Assembly (NCBI GenBank): GCA_016802295.1 | Contig: JAESIW010000194.1 | Coordinates: 62,001 to 126,000, forward strand | Length of the DNA: 64,000 nt | Direction of reading: 5' to 3' | Origin: Brachionus rotundiformis | Taxonomy: Eukaryota; Rotifera; Eurotatoria; Ploima; Brachionidae | Part shown: piece after piece, positions 1-11,200 of the stretch | Layout of the letters: every line of letters begins with the position of its first letter | Position numbering within the stretch: position 1 is the stretch's first letter | Made by a program: the position numbers and the translations under genes | Notes under the pieces: generated by a model | Seen by the model: only the letters and a program-made list of their open reading frames with translations | Databases searched by the model: none | What the model was told of the DNA's origin: nothing

Positions 1-104
1 ACAGCATTAGCTTCAAATCTTAAGCCTAATAAAGTTAGATTTTCCTATTTAATTATTTGTTTATTTTTAATAAATAGTTAATAATTAAATAAAGAAAAAA
101 TCAC

Positions 105-3100
105 CTCTTCTTTTTTCAAGTAGCATTGAAAGGATTCCTTGAGCTTGTTCAAAGCCAGCTGTTCACCTGTGGCCAAATTGCTAAAAGTAAAGTCAAACGT
201 GTGTCTGGGCGTACCCCTGTAGAAGGAAGTGTCCTCTCCAAGGCTTTGCACAGACGAATTCAAATCATTAAAATGATAATTGCTAACATTTGACTTTATC
301 TGAGACATTTCCAATGACTGGTCGGCTCTCACGCCAGAAAAGCTCTCCTCGTCGATACTCAGCCGCAGTGAGTTGTCTTTTACTTTTAAAATTTCGTGGT
401 TTAGGGAGAAAAAAATCAAATCATGGTCACAAAAATTGCTCGCTATTATCCGATCACCAAGTGTGTTGAACTTAGACTCGCCAGTGAATTCCAAAGTTGG
501 ACCAGTGAACGAAATAACCGAGTTTTGATTGAAGATGTAAAATGCGTGCCGGTTGTCCATGGCAAAAAATTTGTAGTTGTATGTTTCCGAGTGAGCTATC
601 CGGTGATTCAGTATATGAAATGATTTGAGCTTTAAGTCACTGCTTGATGGGTCAACTTCTCCAATACAAAATCTTGGACCTTCGTCTTCCACCACAGCAA
701 GGATGTATAGCGAATTTCTTTTATAAATGATTAAATTTTTTGATTTTTTTTTTTTTAATTTTATTTTTGCTAACCAGAGAATACCAGATGAGGAAAGATT
801 AATTTTTAATTTGTGGTAAGTTATGCTTGGCAACTCTATTATGCCAGGAAATTATGTAATTTAAAAGAGTAAGGTTAAATAGATGGCAAATAGTGCTTAA
901 ATTGGTGGTAATATCATCTCATGGAATGTTCTGTTCGAAGTAAATAATTTAGCACAAATTAAATAACATTCTTATATTCTTATTTTATTTTATCAATTTT
1001 CAAGCAAGTTGTCTTTTAAACTTGAATGAATAATAATTAAATTTTATAAAATAAAATTAAATTAATTAATTTTGATTTGTATAAATTGTCCTATTTGGTG
1101 GTCACGAGGTAGGTGACCATCCAATTTAATGGCCTGATACATTGTCACACGCTGAACTATACAAAGCCAAAATATGCATAATAAAGATTAGGGAGCAATA
1201 AACTTGAGCTGAAATCAAAATTAGGCACCTCATGTTACCAAAAACAAAATTTTAAAAGCTTCTGCATAGGATGAGTAAACTGGTCACAAATGTGGCTACC
1301 AATATTTTACTAAAATAACGCCAAAGTCTAAATTTATGACCATCTAGATGACCTGCTTATAGAGATAAAGATCAGCTCCAGTCTGAGGCATGCTGGGTGC
1401 TCAATACAAAAAAGTCCATTCTAAATCCGGTTAGGGGGAAATTGGAGCGGCTTAGGAGTGACCAGAACTTAGAAGGTTTGAAAATTTGTTATCAATTAGA
1501 GCATATAATTAACACCTTCCTGAGGATAAGCCAAATCACCCGTAGAGGGTACTGGCGGTAAAATAGACAGGCTTTTTTTCCTACTTAGCACAGCCACCGG
1601 TCAAGATTTTTCCTTGGTACTGGTTTGCCACAAAACGATAAGATTTTTTGAAGCTTAAACCAAGGGAAAAATTATCAAATAATAAAATTAAAACCAAAAA
1701 ATTAATCAATAATTAAGATTAAGTTATGAGACTTTAAATTAAAATTATCAATTATGGTATTTGGCTTCGATTACTATAAGACAATTGGTAAACAACCATG
1801 TATTTTATTGTTGTTGAAATATTTCCTTATGGGTAAGCAAACGAGACTTTTTTTACCAGAAAAAAAGTAAAAAAAGTCTCATTATGGAATCTCCCAAGTT
1901 TACCTTGAAATCGGTCTAGCTGTTGGTTTACCTATGAATAATTCCTTTCAAGCAGGTATTTTATCAATAAATAGTAAGCAAATAATGCGGAAATTTTTGC
2001 CAAGAGCTAACCAATTAGTAAATGAATTAAGGCTAAGCTGGCTTTGAGATTATAATGAAAAAAATATGCGTACCAAACAATGGAAAGCAAGTAAAGATTA
2101 GGGAGCAATATACTTGAGCTGAAATCAAAATTAAGGACCAGAAACAAAATTTTATAAAGTTAACAGTTTAAAAGTTGTATAGGTTGAGTTATGTTGCCAA
2201 TTGGTCACAAGTCTGGTTACCAATATGAAAGTAAAATTACAAAATTAATACTTTGTAATGGCACAGTCTTGAAAGTTAATGGTAATTCTTGTCGAGTCGA
2301 CATTCTGGGCTAAGTATTCTTCATAAAATAATTTATCCATGCCAATTTGGCTCACCATCTTAGAAAAAATATATCAATAAAAAGCCATTTAATATTTTTA
2401 CTATGTCTAAATACTGAAAATGTGTTGTCGTTATTTGATTTAAGTTTGTGTAAATTTTTGTCAACAAGTACAAACACCTCTGGACTTGTTTTGTACCTGG
2501 CAGCTGATTTGAAATTTTGGCAATTTTTGTTCAAATTTTGACCACCGCCGAAGATAAGCGATGTCATCCTTCGGCCAACACTGGACAGCAAGCCAGAAGA
2601 GAGGTCGATTTTTTTGCTGGACAAAACACTCTTTCCTTCATGACTTTCTATATGCACACTAAAATAGCTTCCATTGGCCGTAATGACAAGATAAAAATTT
2701 TCCTTTTTAATTTTTAATCAAATTGATAACATTTTAAAACATTTTTAACTTATTTACCCAAATGTACATAAGGTGCACCACCTCATCGCTTTGGCCAATG
2801 TCAATTTTTTCATCTACACAAAGGTATTCATTAAAAATGGAAGGCCAGTATCTGATCGATCCTTCTACGGTAATGCACAGACCAACATAGTCTTTGTTGT
2901 TGTGGCATTCGACCGAGACACAGTTTTGTTTGATCAGAGACCGGCTGAATGGCAACGACAGCTCATTACATTGAATATTCTTAATTAGTTTTTATATTAT
3001 AAATTAAGGAATTTATTTTTGGAAAAAAATATACTTTAAAAGTCTTTTTAAGTTTCCAAATGTACAATTTTTTGTCATTTACCAGACATATGTGGCCATT

Positions 3101-3373
3101 TGAAAGAATGGTTGCGTTCAGCTGAAAGGAGTTATGTGACTTTAGATTGAAAATGAGCTCTTTTATTTTGATTGGCAAAGGAGCCTTGAATGACTCCAAT
3201 ATGGCATCGTTGTATATTGAGTTCATTGTGAGTGAAATTCGATTGTGGACACCGCCACCACTGGCGCTTATTGACGAGTTGAACAGTTCGTTTGTGGTCT
3301 TGAGACTTTGGCTACGGGTCACTCGAGCAGAGCTAGGCGTAGACAGAACAGAGGGTCGTTTTGGCGTGAACAT
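105..3373 (-). CDS. NUP133: Nucleoporin Nup133, N-terminal half (gene runs off the window start)
   Basis: Nup133 is a Y-complex nucleoporin of the nuclear pore scaffold. Five exons can be joined in frame: 3373-3035, 2979-2758, 2702-2415, 2358-2252 and 717-105, giving about 523 residues of the N-terminal beta-propeller. The N-terminus is Ser/Thr/Arg-rich. Family-typical stretches are CNELSLPFSR, EGSIRYWPS, LSSVGRRMTSL and, after the propeller, LNKLKESFQCYLKKE where the helical domain begins. The first three introns are about 55 bp. The fourth (2251 to 718) is about 1.5 kb and contains repeats, but its donor and acceptor still join in phase (T-K-N-S). The last visible exon ends at a GTGATT donor, so the C-terminal alpha-helical domain lies outside the window. 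Splice sites are my reading; the family call is confident. Confidence 0.88.
1184..1312 (+). repeat. Direct repeat copy 1 inside the large NUP133 intron
   Basis: The stretch beginning AGATTAGGGAGCAATA, followed by a GAGCTGAAATCAAAATTA block and a GGTCACAA...GG(C/T)TACCAATA block, recurs in the same orientation at 2094-2236 with substitutions and small indels. It lies wholly within the intron and explains part of that intron's unusual length. It looks like a dispersed or duplicated non-coding repeat; no coding potential is seen. Confidence 0.7.
1840..1884. repeat. Short near-perfect hairpin in the NUP133 intron
   Basis: GAGACTTTTTTTAC is followed after a short loop by its inverted complement GTAAAAAAAGTCTC. 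It could form a stem of about 14 bp in the intron RNA. It sits between the two intron direct repeats and may be the core of a decayed palindromic element. Confidence 0.6.
2094..2236 (+). repeat. Direct repeat copy 2 inside the large NUP133 intron
   Basis: Second copy of the repeat at 1184-1312, with the same order of blocks. About 780 bp of unrelated AT-rich DNA separates the copies. It ends shortly before the exon-4 donor at 2251. Confidence 0.7.
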
Positions 3374-3778
3374 TTTTTTAAATTAAATTTTTTAAATTTT
3401 GCTTTCTAAGATTTATTTTAAATTTATTTTTAAATTTCATATTTGAAGAGCAAATAAAAGTTTATTTTTAGTTTTATTAATTTTTAATTATTTTATTATT
3501 AATAGATATATCACTTTTTTTAAAATTAATAATTTAGTTAAGTTAAGACTTGGGTCTTAACAAATAGATATATTTTAAATGTTTTGTAAATAATATAATA
3601 TTTTTAATAAATAACAAACAACCACGAAAAGAATTATTTTTGTCTATTTTTATTCCTTTATTGCGCTGAAACAACAATCCCTACAAGTTATACCATCAAG
3701 AATCTATTTAAGATAGCCTTTTTTCTATTCTAGTAAAAAAAGTCAAATTATTTTAAATAGTTACTCATGTACAACAAA

Positions 3779-4344
3779 GGGGTATAAATATGATGTTATT
3801 TTGAAAAAGTTCACTTTATTTTTTAAATTAAAAATTTTGGAAGCTTTTTAGAAAAATTTTAGACTAAGAACCCAACTTTTGTGTTCATAATAAGTTTTAG
3901 TACATTTTTTTTTATTTAAATTCCATATTTTAGTTGTTTTATCTACACTTCCACTTACAATTGTTTTACCATCAATAGGATGAATACATCTTACGTTATC
4001 TTGGTTTATTGAAAAATTGTTTGCTACTTGATTTATTTAAAACCTGAGAGTTTGAGTTATAAATTTAATTTCATCTTTTTCCAACCTCCTCTTTTCTCAA
4101 CAGGGCTTTGGGCCGGCTTTGGCAGGGTTATGACGGCGTCTTTCCCTTAGAAGCCAGTGGGACGTTCGTCATAAAAAGCGCCACTCATCCGAGCACTTAA
4201 TGGCTCGGAACTCGGCAACTATTTAGACTAGCTTGGAACCACAAACCAAGCGACTTTCGAAAAAGTCTTAACTCAAGGCTTCCAAAATTTTTATTTTAAA
4301 GAATAAAGTGAACTTTTTCAAAATCTCATCATATTTATGCCCCT
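3779..4344. mobile_element. TIR element (~566 bp) carrying a copied WD40 gene fragment
   Basis: The left end (3779-3842: GGGGTATAAATATGATG, then TTTTGAAAAAGTTCACTTTA, then AATTTTGGAAGC) is repeated in inverted orientation at 4283-4344 with only a few differences, giving terminal inverted repeats of about 62-66 bp. Inside are a 150-bp copy of the 3' end of the WD40 gene at 6063-7083 (minus) and a comparatively GC-rich block (about 4100-4260). No transposase is present, so it is a non-autonomous, Pack-type element. A clear target-site duplication was not found. Confidence 0.7.
3856..4003 (-). pseudogene. Captured 3' fragment of the WD40-repeat gene
   Basis: This is nearly identical to the 3' end of the intact WD40 gene (about 6086-6230). 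It covers the last WD blade, including the strand encoding VSGSVDKTIKIWNLN and the KTYYEHKSWVLSLK tail. Similarity stops abruptly on both sides within the TIR element. It has no start and no complete propeller, so it cannot encode a functional protein by itself. Confidence 0.8.
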
Positions 4345-4362
4345 TTACAAATCACATACTAA

Positions 4363-4440
4363 TAGTAGTATATGAGCTTAAGGGATGGTTGAATCCCTAG
4401 CAGGAGTGTCAGTAGACGCACGGGCGCTGTTTTTTGACAG
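4363..4440 (+). repeat. Short dispersed repeat, copy A
   Basis: TAGTAGTATATGAGCT, then AAGGGATGGTTG, then CCTAGCAG, then GTAGACGCACG recur in the same order and orientation at 5430-5510. The two copies bracket the broken unrecognised gene at 4628-5430, so they may be ends of one element or a repeat used twice. Confidence 0.65.
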
Positions 4441-4627
4441 TTTTATAAATTGTATTTTTTTGATTTGTTTAAATTAAGATAATATAGACAAACTGTAAGT
4501 TTAAATTGAGCAATTTATCTAATTTCTTTTATAAGTTTTTGTATCGACTATTTTTCTTTTTGCCTCATCAAGTAATTTCCAATCCCCGGCAGTCCGTTTG
4601 TTAAAAAATGACACCTGGTGTCACATT

Positions 4628-5430
4628 TCACGACTGGTAAGGCCTGCTGTACAGTCTAGAGCATTTGTCACAAACAAAATTTTCCCCTTCAAGTACCAGC
4701 TTTAACTGTTTCTTGCTCCAATTGTTGAAATTAGCTTCATCAAAAACGCCATGAGAATGACTAAATTCATCGAAACCAGACCAGGCATACTTGTAGCTGC
4801 AACCAGTTGGTGTAAAACATTGATGCATGAAGTAGCCTTAAATGTAAAAATTATTGGTTATGCTAAAAATTAATTAAACATGTGAAATTTAATAGTTACC
4901 GAGTAAAGCCCTTATAAAACAAGTTCTCTCAATGCTTGGTTCACCAACAACAATAATTGTTTACGCTTATTTCGATAAGGCTGAATTAACAATTCATTAA
5001 ACCTAATTAAAACTTCTTCTCTCCAATCTTCTAATTTCTTTTTGATTATGAAAGGTCTTAGAAGCTCAAATTCCTTCCTTGGATTCCTAATTTCCTCTAA
5101 TTTGGCCAATAATTCTATTTGTCTTATCTTAGATGCACAAGAAAATAAGGATCCTTGATTGTTGGTTGACCCTTGTCAACATATTGTTGAACCCATATCC
5201 AGTCACTAATTCGCTGTCTATTTAATTATGGTATTAAAAATTTATATGTTTACTTTTATCACTAAATTTTTACCTAGATTTCCTTAAATCTATACCATGA
5301 TAGAGTAGAGATCGGTCATTAAAGTCTCGATTGTCCTTTTTTTCGAGCTTTACGTATCTTAACTTAAATGGAAAATAAAATAATGAGTCCTGTTTAGCTT
5401 CCACATCACTTGGTTCTAACCCTAGTAACC
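4628..5430 (-). pseudogene. Unrecognised multi-exon gene fragment, apparently broken
   Basis: I do not recognise this gene. On the minus strand, open segments with splice-like joins encode, in order: a piece beginning near 5430 (LEPSDVEAKQDSLFYFPFKL, then RYVKLEKKDNRDFNDRSLLY, ending at a donor near 5273); RQRISDWIWVQQYVDKGQ (about 5226); a Lys/Leu/Arg-rich helical stretch (5150-4912; KKKLEDWREEVLIRFNELL); and a last exon (4855-4628) with a lone CDKC pair ending SRLYSRPYQS and a stop. Reading frame must shift near 5130, and a TAA follows RELVL near 4910. It is therefore decayed or needs unusual splicing. Codon usage looks coding. No start exon is seen. Confidence 0.45.
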
Positions 5431-5510
5431 CTAGTAGTAGTATATGAGCTGAAGGGATGGTTGTATACCTAGCAGAGGTTTCAGTAAACGCACGAGGATT
5501 GTTGTTTCAG
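5430..5510 (+). repeat. Short dispersed repeat, copy B
   Basis: Second copy of the repeat at 4363-4440, about 75-80% identical by eye, ending in a GTTGTTTCAG-type sequence. It directly abuts the upstream end of the broken gene. Confidence 0.65.
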
Positions 5511-6062
5511 CGCACATAAAAATTATTTCAACGTGCATGACAATATTTCTGGCAAAGATGGGTTTATTTTCAGCATACAAATATCAGATCACATTCTTTC
5601 TAATAAACAAAAAACATTTCAACCTACTTTTAAGAAAATTGTTTAAAATTTTGAAAAATAAAATTTTTTGTTATCAAATCTTTATTACAATATAAATTAA
5701 CTTTCCAAAAGTATTTAATAATTTAGAAAAAAATATTTTTAATTTAATCTCTCAAGAAAGGCCTTTTTGTGGCCTTTTTCTAGCCACCACGCTTTGGTTT
5801 TTTAACAAATATTTTCTCTTAGAAATAATAAAAAATAATTAACTAATAAAATAGAGTTAAAGTCACATTTCTGTGTTTGAGCTACTGGAATGGAGGAACT
5901 TAACACAATGAGTGGATTATCGTTTGCTGAGATCTAAGTGTAAATTTGTCTTTCAGTTTAGAGGATTCTCTTGAAGCGTGAAAAATTATAAAAAAAGGTA
6001 CAGAATTGAAATATTTTAAGGCATTCTTTTATTTATTTAATTTTAGTCATTAATTAATTAAT
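5511..6062. other. AT-rich intergenic stretch, nothing recognised
   Basis: About 550 bp of AT-rich DNA downstream of the WD40 gene stop. I see no exon-like reading frame and no clear repeat. Confidence 0.5.
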
Positions 6063-7083
6063 TCAGTTGTAAAAGATAGTTTCGAAAATTTTTAGACTAA
6101 GAACCCAACTTTTGTGTTCATAATAAGTTTTAGTACATTTTTTTTTATTCAAATTCCATATTTTAATTGTTTTATCTACACTTCCACTTACAATTGTTTT
6201 ACCATCAATAGGATGAATACATCTTACTCGATCATTGTGTCCGAACAATGTGGTGGTGCACTTACCAGTATTAAAATCCCATACTCTAATTGTTCTATCG
6301 AAGCCCCCACTTGCAATCGTGCTTATACCGATAAGTTCAAGACATTCAATCCCAAAACTATTTTCAAATAATGTTTTAATGCACTGACCAGTATTTAGAT
6401 CCCATAATTTGATTCTTCCATCAAAACCTCCGCTTGCAAGAGTTTTATTATCAATGAGCCGAATACACGATACCGTGTCTTCATGTCCTTCTAAGGTATT
6501 AATGCACTGACCAGTATTTAAATCCCATTTTTTAATTGTTTTATCAGCGCTGCTACTTGCAAGAGTTTTATAGTCGATTAGCTGCAAGGAATAAAGCGAG
6601 TCTTCATGTCCATTCAAAGTATTTATACACTGACTGGTATTTAGATCCCATAATTTTATTAATTTATCCCCGCTTCCGCTTACCAGAGTTTGATTATCAA
6701 TGAGTTGAATACACCTTATCCAGTCTTCATGTCCACTTAAGGTATTTATGCACTCACCAGTATTTAGATCCCATATTTTTATTGTATCATCAGCACTCCC
6801 ACTTATAAGAGTTGAACTATCGATTAGCTGCAGATCAAAAACTGAATTTTTATGCCCGCATAGTGTTTTAATCGACTCACCAGTATTTAGATTCCAAATT
6901 TTTATTGTGTTATCAGCGCTTCCACTAACAAAAAGTTTATTTTTTATTTCTCGAGAATCTAAAAAATTTAAAAATTAAGTCGTAAAACAGACATATCTTA
7001 CTTTGATCCTTATTCTGATGGCCCTCTTTTCCAAATTTTTTCCGAAATTCATTTAAAAACTGTCTAATTTGTTCAATTACCAT
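6063..7083 (-). CDS. WD40-repeat beta-propeller protein (~325 aa)
   Basis: Two exons: 7083-7002 (MVIEQIRQFLNEFRKKFGKE...) and 6958-6063, joined across a 43-bp GT-AG intron with the split codon in phase. The product is a short amphipathic N-terminus plus seven WD units of about 40 residues, each ending IK(I/L/K)WDLNTGxCI.TL.GH. Several units are almost the same in DNA as well as protein, with the CTGACCAGTATTTA.ATCCCA module recurring on the plus strand, which points to recent repeat expansion or homogenisation. No partner domain (F-box, NACHT) is present. Such proteins are scaffolds; the specific role is unknown. Part of its 3' end has been copied into the TIR element at 3779-4344. Confidence 0.85.
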
Positions 7084-7470
7084 GTTTTTTTATTTTTCTA
7101 ACGTGTAAATGTTAGATCGAAGAAAAAATTTGATTCTTAACATTTTTAATAGAAAAAAAACAAATTAATTTTTTAAACTTATGAAATAATAAAATTATTC
7201 ATATCATTAACATTTTTAAAAACCAGGCAAACTTACGAAACAAAAAAAAAACCGACTTAGACAATATTTGCGAATAAATGAAATAAGGTACAGTGCAATT
7301 TAAACTTAATTAGTATACGTTTTGTTCCTCGCCTCTTCCTTTCTTTTCCTTGAAGATTTTCTCAATTTTTTTATCCGAAAAAACTTCTCCGTTATTTGAA
7401 TGTTAAGATTTAATTTGATTACCTTTTAATGAGAGGGAGATCAGATTTCACTCTAAAGGTTGAGTCTTGT

Positions 7471-7756
7471 GAGTTGAAAAATTTACAAGGTAAATGAAGA
7501 CAAGGTATTTTTTAATTTTGAAGATGAAGAAAATAAAGGTAATATTATTTTATTATCAAAATACCTGATTGATTTAATTAATGACCAATTTATGTGTAGT
7601 ATCAAAATCAAGGAATTTGAATCTGAAATGTCAAATAATAGCATTTGTAAGAGTTCTATTAATGTAAATAGACAAAATAACGATAAGCTAATAAAAAATT
7701 CTCAAAAAAAAAATAAATTCTCTAAAAAAGATGAGACTTATTATTTATTTAATTAA
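7471..7756 (+). CDS. Possible orphan exon or small ORF, Asn/Lys-rich
   Basis: An open stretch of about 95 codons encodes a polar Asn/Lys/Glu-rich peptide (for example EDEENKGNIILLSKYLIDLI) and ends at TAA 7754-7756. No ATG opens it; an AG lies upstream. In DNA this AT-rich the length is suggestive but not conclusive. No family is recognised. The rest of 7084-8263 looks non-coding. Confidence 0.22.
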
Positions 7757-8263
7757 AACATCAAGATAATAACATGATAAGTTATTGACTTTCATAGGAT
7801 CGTAGATCATAGTAACAATTCTATTAAATGTTTATTATTTGGAATTTTTTTTAAATTGTGTTTTTTTGACTTGAATAAAAATGATTGATAACTAGATCAA
7901 ATGATTTTAAATATAAATATATTAATATAATTAAAAAATTGCAGAACGCCGATGATTTGGAAACAGCTCGACCAAAAAAACCAGAGGAAAAAATCAAAAA
8001 TATTTTGCCTTTTGTTAAACCAGCTTAGAAAATGCTGAAATTTAAATATTTTGGTGACATATCAATTACCAATTCTAAGCTTTATAAAAAGCTCTGAATT
8101 TTATTGACCCTGCCACTTTCTTTTGTCACTTACTTGAAAAATTAACTCTATTTTATTTATATTATTCTAAGCTTAAGTCATAACTTTTTTTAAAATATTT
8201 ATTTTTAAAATAATTAATTAAATCGGATTCAGAAAACGAATAAACAAATTTGATTTTAAATGA

Positions 8264-11200
8264 CTAATTTTTTTCATTATTCAGAGCTTGGATAAATTCT
8301 TCCAACTTTTCTTGTATTTGCCTTACGCGCTCTTAGATAAAAATAAATAAATTAAGAAAATTTTATAAATTTTCTTCCAATTTACTTAGTTCTTCGGCCA
8401 ACTCGACCCTCTTTCCGGTCAAGAGCTGTCTTTTAAGGTGCTGGTCCTGGGCATAGTCGTCCAATATTTCCTTAATCTCGCGCTCAAGTCTTCGGACTTC
8501 AATGTTCACTATCTGCTGGCGTAGCGCGTTCGCTGTTATATTCAGCATCTTTTTTAAACGCCAAAATAAGATAACATCTTGACACTCTACCTGATAGATT
8601 AAAATTTTAATCAATTATAATTTTTAAAATTTTTTTTATTTTTGAATACTCCTTGCTCGGTAAAGCCCTTTAAATAGTAGAAAAAAAAGTTCCTACAATC
8701 GGCACAGACTGATAGTTTTTTAAGCAAAAAACTCTGCTTGTACACATATGACCATGTTTCGCTTATCTATAAAATTAATAGTCAAAAATTAAAAATAATT
8801 TTGTAAAATTAAAAAAAATAATTGCTAACAAATTGCTCATCTACGTCAATTTTTTGAGCTTGGAGATTTTTTTTGACCGCGGTCAATTCGTCGCGGTCCA
8901 AATTTTGCTTCAGTTTCTGATTTAGAAAAAGAAATAATTTTTTTTAGATTAAATTAAATTACTAAAAATACATCAAATGATTTTTGTAATTTATCCAGTT
9001 CATTGATGGTGGCAGAGCGAAATATTTGTTCGGGAGTGAAGCTTTTCCACTGCAGCCATCTCTCTTTCAACGAAGGCCCTCTAAACTCTTTTATCTGCTC
9101 TTGGACTGAATAAAATCTTAGAAATACAATTTTGCAAAATTTTCATACCAACTTTCTTTTAATTTATCTTTTATCATGCCTTCCATGAAAACAATGGCAC
9201 TTTCCCAAGCTTGCTTATCAGGCACAGATCTGTCCTCGAGAGCATTTGATTGGATAACCCTCTTTAAATGAAATGATTGATTAAATTTTCCCAAATCAAC
9301 TTGAGTGTAATTACCAAGCTATCCATGGCCTTGGTATCCCATTTGTGGCAATGACTAGCGGCGTCTCTTATCGCCTCTTTCAGCCCGTCCAGCAAATTGT
9401 CATGAGTTTTTTTCGACTGGTCTTTGGTGATGAGCTTTTCAAATTCTTCCATCAACGCCAAAGTTCCAACTTCGACACATTTCTGTGGTAGTTGCTTTTC
9501 AGCCCAGTGTCTCAGCTTTATATCAACAGTGGTGTTAAAAGATCCCAAGGAGTCTGTTTGAGCTGCTGGCATATAAATGCTCTTAAAAATGTAATTTGAT
9601 GATTGTTCCAGCAGCAATTTGTTCAGCAAGTCTTCCCTATACAAAATTTTAGCCTTTGGCTTTTTATTAATTTTTTATTTTACCATTCTTTGGCTTTTAT
9701 TTGAGCCAAATTGATAACTTCGTCTAAAATTTCACCCCTTGCTTTTTCAAAAAGTTCATCCTAATTTAAATTTTAGAAAATTATATTCATAACAAAAATT
9801 ATCTGTGACCAACTCGATCCAATTCCCTTAATCTGGGAAAAGTGTTTTTCCACTCTGTTTCCAAATTGAACCTTGTTGCCTTAAATGTGTCCGCTTGCTG
9901 TTCAATGGACTCTTTTACCATTTTCCAGAAGCATTCGCTTACAGCCATACTCAGATTCCTGGTGGTCATTTGATTTGGCAAAAGAATACCTTCTCTGCGA
10001 AGAAAGTAATTAATCTTTCCAATTAAGGAGTAAAAGTAATTCTTACCGGAAAAGACGCGACTTGGAAAAAAAATCTTCCTCATAATCTCTAATGCTTTCA
10101 ATAGAGTCATTGACATTGCCGCGGCCGGTAATTACAGCAAAGTAGCCCAAGGCTTTCATTGGAAACAATTTACCATCAAGAATTTTTTTTATCTTTTAGA
10201 TAATTAATTTATACAATTAATATATTTTTTGATTTAACAAACCCTGTCTGGATTGAATCGATTGCTTTCAGCCATGTCAAATTTGGTCATGACAAATATA
10301 GTTCTTTTACCATTAGGGTCCATTTTACTAACCAAATCGGTGACATTGCTTCTCTCTGCATCTATTGAACCATCTTGAATGCAAAGAATAATGGCGTTCG
10401 GGTTCGACATATAAGCTGTGGCTAATCTGGTTATCGAGTCTTTGGTATGCTGTGCCATCCCTTGGGTTTCGGTCTATAAACATATTTTTGATTATATTCA
10501 TTAGTTTTTTTACATAATTTAAATTTTTAGCTAATTAAATTAATAAAAAAGTTAAAAAAAATTTGAGGATTTAATCAATTTTTTAATTATTAAGTTAATT
10601 AATACAATTGTTCTGTAATAAAAAATAATGCCGAATAAATGCTTGGGTTTAGTTATAATATTTACTATCCAAGTGTTTCCCAAGTTTTCCTATGCAGTAA
10701 TAGAATTTATTAGAAAAGACTTTTCAAACATAAATTTCTCTCTTTATGGTAAAAACCTAACTTGGAAAAAAAAATATCTTGAAGATCTTCTAATTAATAA
10801 CTTAACAAAATTCAGCAAGGGTCACTGCTTGGTCCATACGATTTGATAATTATACTCTATTAAAATGGTTTACCAGACCAAACAGTTTTAATGATCAGAA
10901 ATGAATCTATTACCTAAATTATGGTAATATAAGTCTGTGGTTTGATCCATCTTTGATAAGCTCGACCATTCTGATTTATCTTAAAAATAAATGACATCTG
11001 CGACAAAAATTATTCATTTCAGATCTTTCTGAATATCTGACTATATTATTTTGTTTTTCACCAAAAATAAAGATTAGCAAAAAGTTCATTAAACTCTCTT
11101 ATCAACAATTAGTGACTTTAAAAAAAAGATTGAAATATGTCCTGACTTATTGATCGACATATTTCAATTGGCAATATTGGATTCTTAATTTAATCTGATT

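Noticed and set aside
4370..4400. tRNA-like boxes in the short repeat (GGTTGAATCC as a B box)
   Set aside because: The A-box candidate lies too close to the B box and copy B loses the match, so a tRNA-derived SINE is not supported.
5410..5436. Two AACCCTAGT units resembling telomeric repeat
   Set aside because: Only two imperfect units, and they translate in frame with the broken gene's LGLLGLEPSD; not an array.
10628..10846. 72-codon plus-strand frame in the OPA1 intron
   Set aside because: AT-rich composition, no family match, and lies inside an intron full of repeats.
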